Source of the DNA: an uncultured Schumannella sp.
GTDB lineage: Bacteria; Actinomycetota; Actinomycetes; Actinomycetales; Microbacteriaceae
Reading direction: 5' to 3'
Length of the DNA stretch: 35,247 nucleotides
Assembly (NCBI RefSeq): GCF_905479755.1
Contig: NZ_CAJQNT010000038.1
Coordinates: 1 to 35,247, forward strand
Under the pieces are notes generated by a model that saw only the letters and a list, made by a program, of their open reading frames with translations, had not been told where the DNA came from and made no database searches. How positions within the stretch are numbered: position 1 is the first letter of the stretch; every line of letters begins with the position of its first letter. Of the stretch, positions 32,251 through 35,247 are shown in pieces. A program made the position numbers and the translations under genes.

Positions 32251-32874
32251 TCATCGATTCTCAACTCGGGCAGCAAGTCCGCGATTCAGAAGCGTCTCAG
32301 TCACAAACGAGTGTGTCTCTTCTTCGTTCGCTATCGGGACGACAACCGCGGACTCAGCATGTTCTTCCAAGAGCGCTCGATAGCCGTCCTGCACGCCTGG
32401 AGCGTTGTTCGGGTCGAGGTGGTGGGGTTCGAGGAAAACGAACACGATAGACGGCTTGATTGGTGACCAGATCGTGTCGATGAGTTCCTTGAAGCTCGAC
32501 TCAGGGAGTCCTGACTGCTTCACTGACCCGCCGTACCAGCCGTAAGCGAGGGTGGACCACCACCAACGATCCAGGATCAAAGATCGCGTCTCCGCAGCTC
32601 GCTTGAGATCGGGCACCGACTCCGCATGGCACGCGAGGTGCGCTAGTTGCTGGGCGAGGCCTGACGTGGGTTTCTCGTCAGGGGTCTTGCCCTCCAGCGC
32701 TCTGTACACACGCTCGGTGAACGTAGTGAAGCCGCTTGGCATGTGAGCGAACACTGTGGACTCCGCGTCGAGCGAACCACGGAGGCGGTTCAACTGTGTC
32801 GACTTACCAGTCTGATCGAGGCCCTCGAACACGATGACCGCCCCGCGGCGGATGATGAGATCAGTCGTGACCAT
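32251..32874 (-). CDS. dTMP-kinase-like P-loop (d)NMP or DNA-base kinase
   Basis: A 207-residue P-loop kinase of thymidylate-kinase type. Walker A is GLDQTGKST at 18-26 (VFEGLDQTGKSTQ), and the ligand-binding DRWWWSTLAYGW in the middle matches the DR[YFW]xxSxxAY motif of TMK; the C-terminal lid region (about 150-175) is shorter than usual. Candidate roles are phosphorylating 5-hydroxymethyl-dUMP for DNA synthesis or, paired with the HMUDK-helical-domain protein at 30243, phosphorylating hmdU in DNA. ATG at 32874 has AAGGAG upstream. It is in one operon with the ThyA-like gene and divergent from the 32943 operon across 68 bp. Confidence 0.85.
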   Translation of the reverse strand: MVTTDLIIRRGAVIVFEGLDQTGKSTQLNRLRGSLDAESTVFAHMPSGFTTFTERVYRALEGKTPDEKPTSGLAQQLAHLACHAESVPDLKRAAETRSLILDRWWWSTLAYGWYGGSVKQSGLPESSFKELIDTIWSPIKPSIVFVFLEPHHLDPNNAPGVQDGYRALLEEHAESAVVVPIANEEETHSFVTETLLNRGLAARVENR

Positions 32875-32930
32875 CACCAGCTCCTTCGCTCCGCCCAGCG
32901 TGGCTCCCGGGATGTGTCAGAGGTCACCCC

Positions 32931-32936
32931 TAACAT
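32931..32936 (+). promoter_or_regulatory. Possible -10 element for a leaderless operon start
   Basis: TAACAT ends seven bases before the ATG at 32943 and no ribosome binding site precedes that ATG, so transcription may begin at the start codon. The -35 is not clear. The gap (32875-32942) is shared with the divergent kinase gene, so both operons may be controlled here. Confidence 0.4.
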
Positions 32937-32942
32937 CAAGCT

Positions 32943-33749
32943 ATGCGACAGAACCGGGATCACGAGGGAGGCGCAGCGGCGCGTCGCCTTGGCGACCCGT
33001 GGCGCGAGCTCCCCGATAGTGGCCGCGGCTACCTGTCCGTCTACTTCTCCGAGCCCCTCGCACGATGGCCAGTTCGCGAGATCACCCGACGTGCGGATAA
33101 CAAGAGCGACCCAAACATCGAGACCGGAACGTACGGCCTGTTCTCCACCTGCGAGCCGTCCATGCGAAACCGGATCGTTCTCGATGGCGCGGCCACCATC
33201 TTCTTCCTCACGACACGCAAGCCGCACCAGGGGAGAGTGATCTCCGGGTACTACAACGTTGGCTGGTACACGGAAGGCACCCAGGGTGCGGTCAACCGTG
33301 ACTATGCCCTCGCTGCCGAAAAGATGCACTTCATAGACCCCATCCTCGCGAGCGATCTGGCAGAGCCGTTGGCAGCGATCTGTTCTACGCAGTTCCGTAC
33401 GATGAAACCGATCGACGTTGAGACTGTGGCGGCTCTTCGCCGGATATGCGACGAGCGCCCTGACCGCACGGCCGAGTACTTAGGAGAAGTCGAACGAGTC
33501 GAAGCGTTCGCGCGTGCTCGATCGGGCTACGCGTATCCGTCGTGGGGGCGGGAGGCTGGATTCAGCTGGGCAGACGCTCCCGAGTACTACCAGACAGACG
33601 CTGAGCTCTCGAAGGTGCCCAACAGTTCCAGGAACCGCAAGTGGCGATGCCGAGAGTGCGGATATGTCATTGAGAGCGGCGCACTGCTTAAGAAGTGTCC
33701 GTTGTGCAAGCAGATGGCGACGCTCGCTCCCGCCGAGGAGGGCGCATGA
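32943..33749 (+). CDS. Unknown protein with C-terminal zinc ribbon, first gene of the TIR-SLATT operon
   Basis: A 268-residue protein of unknown function. Residues 28-135 form a compact mixed alpha/beta region (GTYGLFSTCEPSMRNRIV near 62-79, IFFLTTRKPHQGRVISGYYN near 86-105, then VGWYTEG) that could be a PUA/ASCH-like or modified-base-binding fold; this is a guess. The middle is helical. The C-terminus is a zinc ribbon with C236, C239, C252 and C255 (CRECG, KCPLC). The stop overlaps the TIR gene start by 4 bp (ATGA), so the two are co-translated. It may sense a nucleotide, a modified base or a phage component and control the TIR protein. Confidence 0.75.
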   Translation: MRQNRDHEGGAAARRLGDPWRELPDSGRGYLSVYFSEPLARWPVREITRRADNKSDPNIETGTYGLFSTCEPSMRNRIVLDGAATIFFLTTRKPHQGRVISGYYNVGWYTEGTQGAVNRDYALAAEKMHFIDPILASDLAEPLAAICSTQFRTMKPIDVETVAALRRICDERPDRTAEYLGEVERVEAFARARSGYAYPSWGREAGFSWADAPEYYQTDAELSKVPNSSRNRKWRCRECGYVIESGALLKKCPLCKQMATLAPAEEGA

Positions 33750-34207
33750 CCCGTCGAGTTTTTATCAGTTACCAGCATGCCGATCAGATGAAAGCCCGTG
33801 GCTTGAACCTGATGACATACAACAAGAACGTCAACGTTGACTTCACGGGGCGGCACCTTCTCGACCCGGTGAAGAGCCAGGACGCGGACTACATCAGCCG
33901 AAAGATCAAGGAACGGATCAAAGGGTCATCGGCGACAATCGTGCTCATCGGGAAGGAGACCTCCCAAAGTGAGTGGGTCGAGAAAGAGATCCAGTGGAGT
34001 AAGGAACAGGGAAAGGGCATCATTGGCATCCGTATCGATCCCGACGCCCCAGTCCCCGAAGGGTTGACAGAGTACGGCGCTGAGATTCTCGACTGGAACA
34101 CTCCAGCAGATGTCAATCAGTTTGACGATGCCATAGAGCGAGCGATCGCAGCGACGAGCCGCGGCAGGTCGATGCCCACTAACACGATGAGCACGTGCAC
34201 GCGATGA
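33746..34207 (+). CDS. TIR-domain protein resembling Thoeris ThsB
   Basis: A 153-residue TIR-like protein (MTH538/ThsB type). RVFISYQHAD at 4-13 is the first strand and start of the BB region; KERIKGSSATIVLIGKETSQ (55-74), then WVEKEIQ with E81, corresponds to the region holding the TIR catalytic glutamate, and KGIIGIRID follows. The pattern RIKGSSxTIVLIGxETxxxxWVxxEI is very close to ThsB, which makes a signal nucleotide from NAD. The C-terminal 45 residues are variable. It starts by ATGA overlap with the zinc-ribbon gene and overlaps the SLATT gene by 4 bp, so the three form an operon. A signalling role in phage defence is likely. Confidence 0.85.
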   Translation: MTRRVFISYQHADQMKARGLNLMTYNKNVNVDFTGRHLLDPVKSQDADYISRKIKERIKGSSATIVLIGKETSQSEWVEKEIQWSKEQGKGIIGIRIDPDAPVPEGLTEYGAEILDWNTPADVNQFDDAIERAIAATSRGRSMPTNTMSTCTR

Positions 34208-35157
34208 GCAGTCACAGCAACTCCCGCAGGCCAGCGAAAATCAAGTTGCCCGTTATCCACGATGCGGCAAGCGAAGCGTCAGGGCGCGGACAAACAGCGT
34301 ACGTCCGGCTAAGCGCCTCCCGGCTAGTTGCGCTTCTAGTCGCAACGCTCGCCGCGGCACTGGGCATCGCCATCGGAAGTTTCGACTTTTCTGGCCTCGT
34401 AGTACTTCTCGCGTTCGTGGCAGCCGCACTAGCCGAGTTAGCTTTGATCCGATTTCAGCCAGAACGCGACTGGTACGCAGGACGCGCGGTCGCCGAGTCC
34501 ACCAAGACACTCGCATGGCGGTTCGCCGTCCAGGGAGAGCCTTTCGGCCCGACTCTCACTGAACAAGAAGCTGAGGCACTGCTTCGAACCCGAGTCAGCG
34601 AGGTCTTGCAGCGTGGTAAGGACCGAATCAACGTTGGTCCCGGCGATGCGGTGCTCACAGAGAGCATGCTTGATCTCCGTCGGTCTCCATTCTCCGAGCG
34701 CAGGGACGCTTACCTCGAACAAAGGACAGAAGAACAGCGCGCCTGGTACTCGTCCAACGCCCGGAAAAACGAGGTCCGTGCTACGGCGTGGCGTTATGCG
34801 CTTCTGCTTGGTGAGTTGCTGGCAATCGTAGCTGCGGCTCTTTCTCTAGGTCGCGATGAGCCGTTCGACTTCGCCGGTATCGTCGCTGCGTTCGTTGCAG
34901 GAGGAGCCGCCTGGCTGGCGATCAAGCAACACTCCCAACTGACCTCCGCGTACCGGGTGGCAGCAGGTGAACTGGCCGTTCAAGCAGATGTTCTCCGTGG
35001 AGTGAGTGCTGAGGACTGGCCGCAGGCGGTGGCGGATGCTGAGGAAGCGATCAGTCGGGAGCACACAATGTGGCTGGCTACCCGCGGCGAGGAGCCGTTG
35101 CCGCCTGGTCAAGTCCCGGGTAGTGGTGTAGCGCGATCCTTCGTTGTGTTGGCTTAG
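34204..35157 (+). CDS. SLATT/DUF4231-type four-TM effector-like protein
   Basis: A 317-residue membrane protein. Hydrophobic pairs lie at about 41-59 and 63-83, then 199-215 and 223-240. Between and around them is the DUF4231/SLATT pattern: WYAGRAVAESTKTLAWRFAV (90-109), an acidic helix, FSERRDAYLEQRTEEQRAWY (163-182) and NARKNEVRATAWRYALL. SLATT proteins are pore-forming effectors linked to nucleotide-signal systems, including those with SMODS or TIR proteins. The TIR gene ends inside the first codons of this gene (ATGA), so they are co-translated. A likely model is that the TIR makes a nucleotide and this protein opens in the membrane to stop growth or kill the infected cell. Confidence 0.85.
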   Translation: MSSHSNSRRPAKIKLPVIHDAASEASGRGQTAYVRLSASRLVALLVATLAAALGIAIGSFDFSGLVVLLAFVAAALAELALIRFQPERDWYAGRAVAESTKTLAWRFAVQGEPFGPTLTEQEAEALLRTRVSEVLQRGKDRINVGPGDAVLTESMLDLRRSPFSERRDAYLEQRTEEQRAWYSSNARKNEVRATAWRYALLLGELLAIVAAALSLGRDEPFDFAGIVAAFVAGGAAWLAIKQHSQLTSAYRVAAGELAVQADVLRGVSAEDWPQAVADAEEAISREHTMWLATRGEEPLPPGQVPGSGVARSFVVLA

Positions 35158-35247
35158 GCGCTGAGTTCGAGGGCGGGTTGGTCGGTCACCTCGTTTCCTG
35201 TCTGGGGGACGAGGCTCAAGCGGCTCTTGGCGAGGATCTCGAGTCCG
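35154..35247 (-). CDS. C-terminal fragment of a possible EVE-domain protein
   Basis: Thirty residues enter from the right edge on the minus strand and end with TAA at 35154-35156, tail to tail with the SLATT gene. The text EILAKSRLSLVPQTG resembles the C-terminal strand of EVE/PUA-like proteins (family ending RLSVxPV). EVE domains read modified bases, which would fit this island, but thirty residues are too few to be sure. The rest lies beyond the window. Confidence 0.35.
   Translation of the reverse strand, partial: GLEILAKSRLSLVPQTGNEVTDQPALELSA

Noticed and set aside
1-35247. CRISPR arrays, tRNA or rRNA genes, insertion sequences, integrase genes
   Set aside because: I found no regularly spaced repeats, no tRNA-like folds, and no transposase or recombinase motifs in any frame I read; this was by eye, not by a search program.

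Overview
The window is very GC-rich and carries an actinobacterial conjugative element, either integrative or a plasmid. The evidence is a transfer region of actinobacterial type (SCO6880-family protein, short VirB4-like ATPase, two DUF6112 proteins, DUF2637 protein, MobF relaxase-helicase) and a DnaE of the mycobacterial DnaE1 type with a complete PHP metal site. A Micrococcales or related host is likely, but I cannot name a genus. No integrase, att site, tRNA, rRNA or CRISPR array is visible, so the element's ends probably lie outside the window.

Layout. (1) 1-15219, all on the minus strand: a tightly packed transfer and maintenance operon, often with 4-bp start/stop overlaps. In transcription order it holds an ArdC-like antirestriction protein, a primase-polymerase, a DUF2637 membrane/HTH protein, two unknowns, a ParB-like protein, a membrane-anchored VirB8-like candidate, a three-domain cell-wall hydrolase, two DUF6112 pilin-like proteins, a TrbL/VirB6-like channel protein, an SCO6880-family protein, two unknowns, a VirB4-like ATPase, another unknown, and the start of a VirD4/TraG coupling protein that runs off the left edge. 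(2) 15438-22157: a cargo module with an AraC-type regulator translationally coupled to a full-length extra DNA polymerase III alpha subunit (dnaE), a divergent LysR-type regulator, and an HSL-type alpha/beta hydrolase. Two pairs of palindromes (ACAAC-N5-GTTGT), with almost the same spacing in both pairs, lie upstream of dnaE/lysR and upstream of the hydrolase, which suggests one LysR regulon. (3) 22159-23298: a cytosine-5 DNA methyltransferase gene broken by an in-frame TAG and showing signs of frameshifts. (4) 23299-30223: a repeat-rich possible oriT region, the MobF relaxase, a protein with a HEPN-like RNxxxH motif, DprA and a small membrane protein.

(5) 30243-35247, visibly lower in GC: the most unusual part. 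It has a stand-alone protein resembling the helical domain of 5-hydroxymethyl-dU DNA kinases/thymine pyrophosphorylases, a thymidylate-synthase-like pyrimidine (hydroxy)methylase next to a dTMP-kinase-like P-loop kinase, and, divergent from these, a three-gene operon of a zinc-ribbon protein, a ThsB-like TIR protein and a four-TM SLATT/DUF4231 protein. A fragment of a possible EVE-domain gene enters from the right edge. I read this as a defence island that joins pyrimidine/DNA-base modification chemistry to a Thoeris-like TIR plus membrane-effector system. The individual families are recognisable from motifs; that they work as one system is inference.
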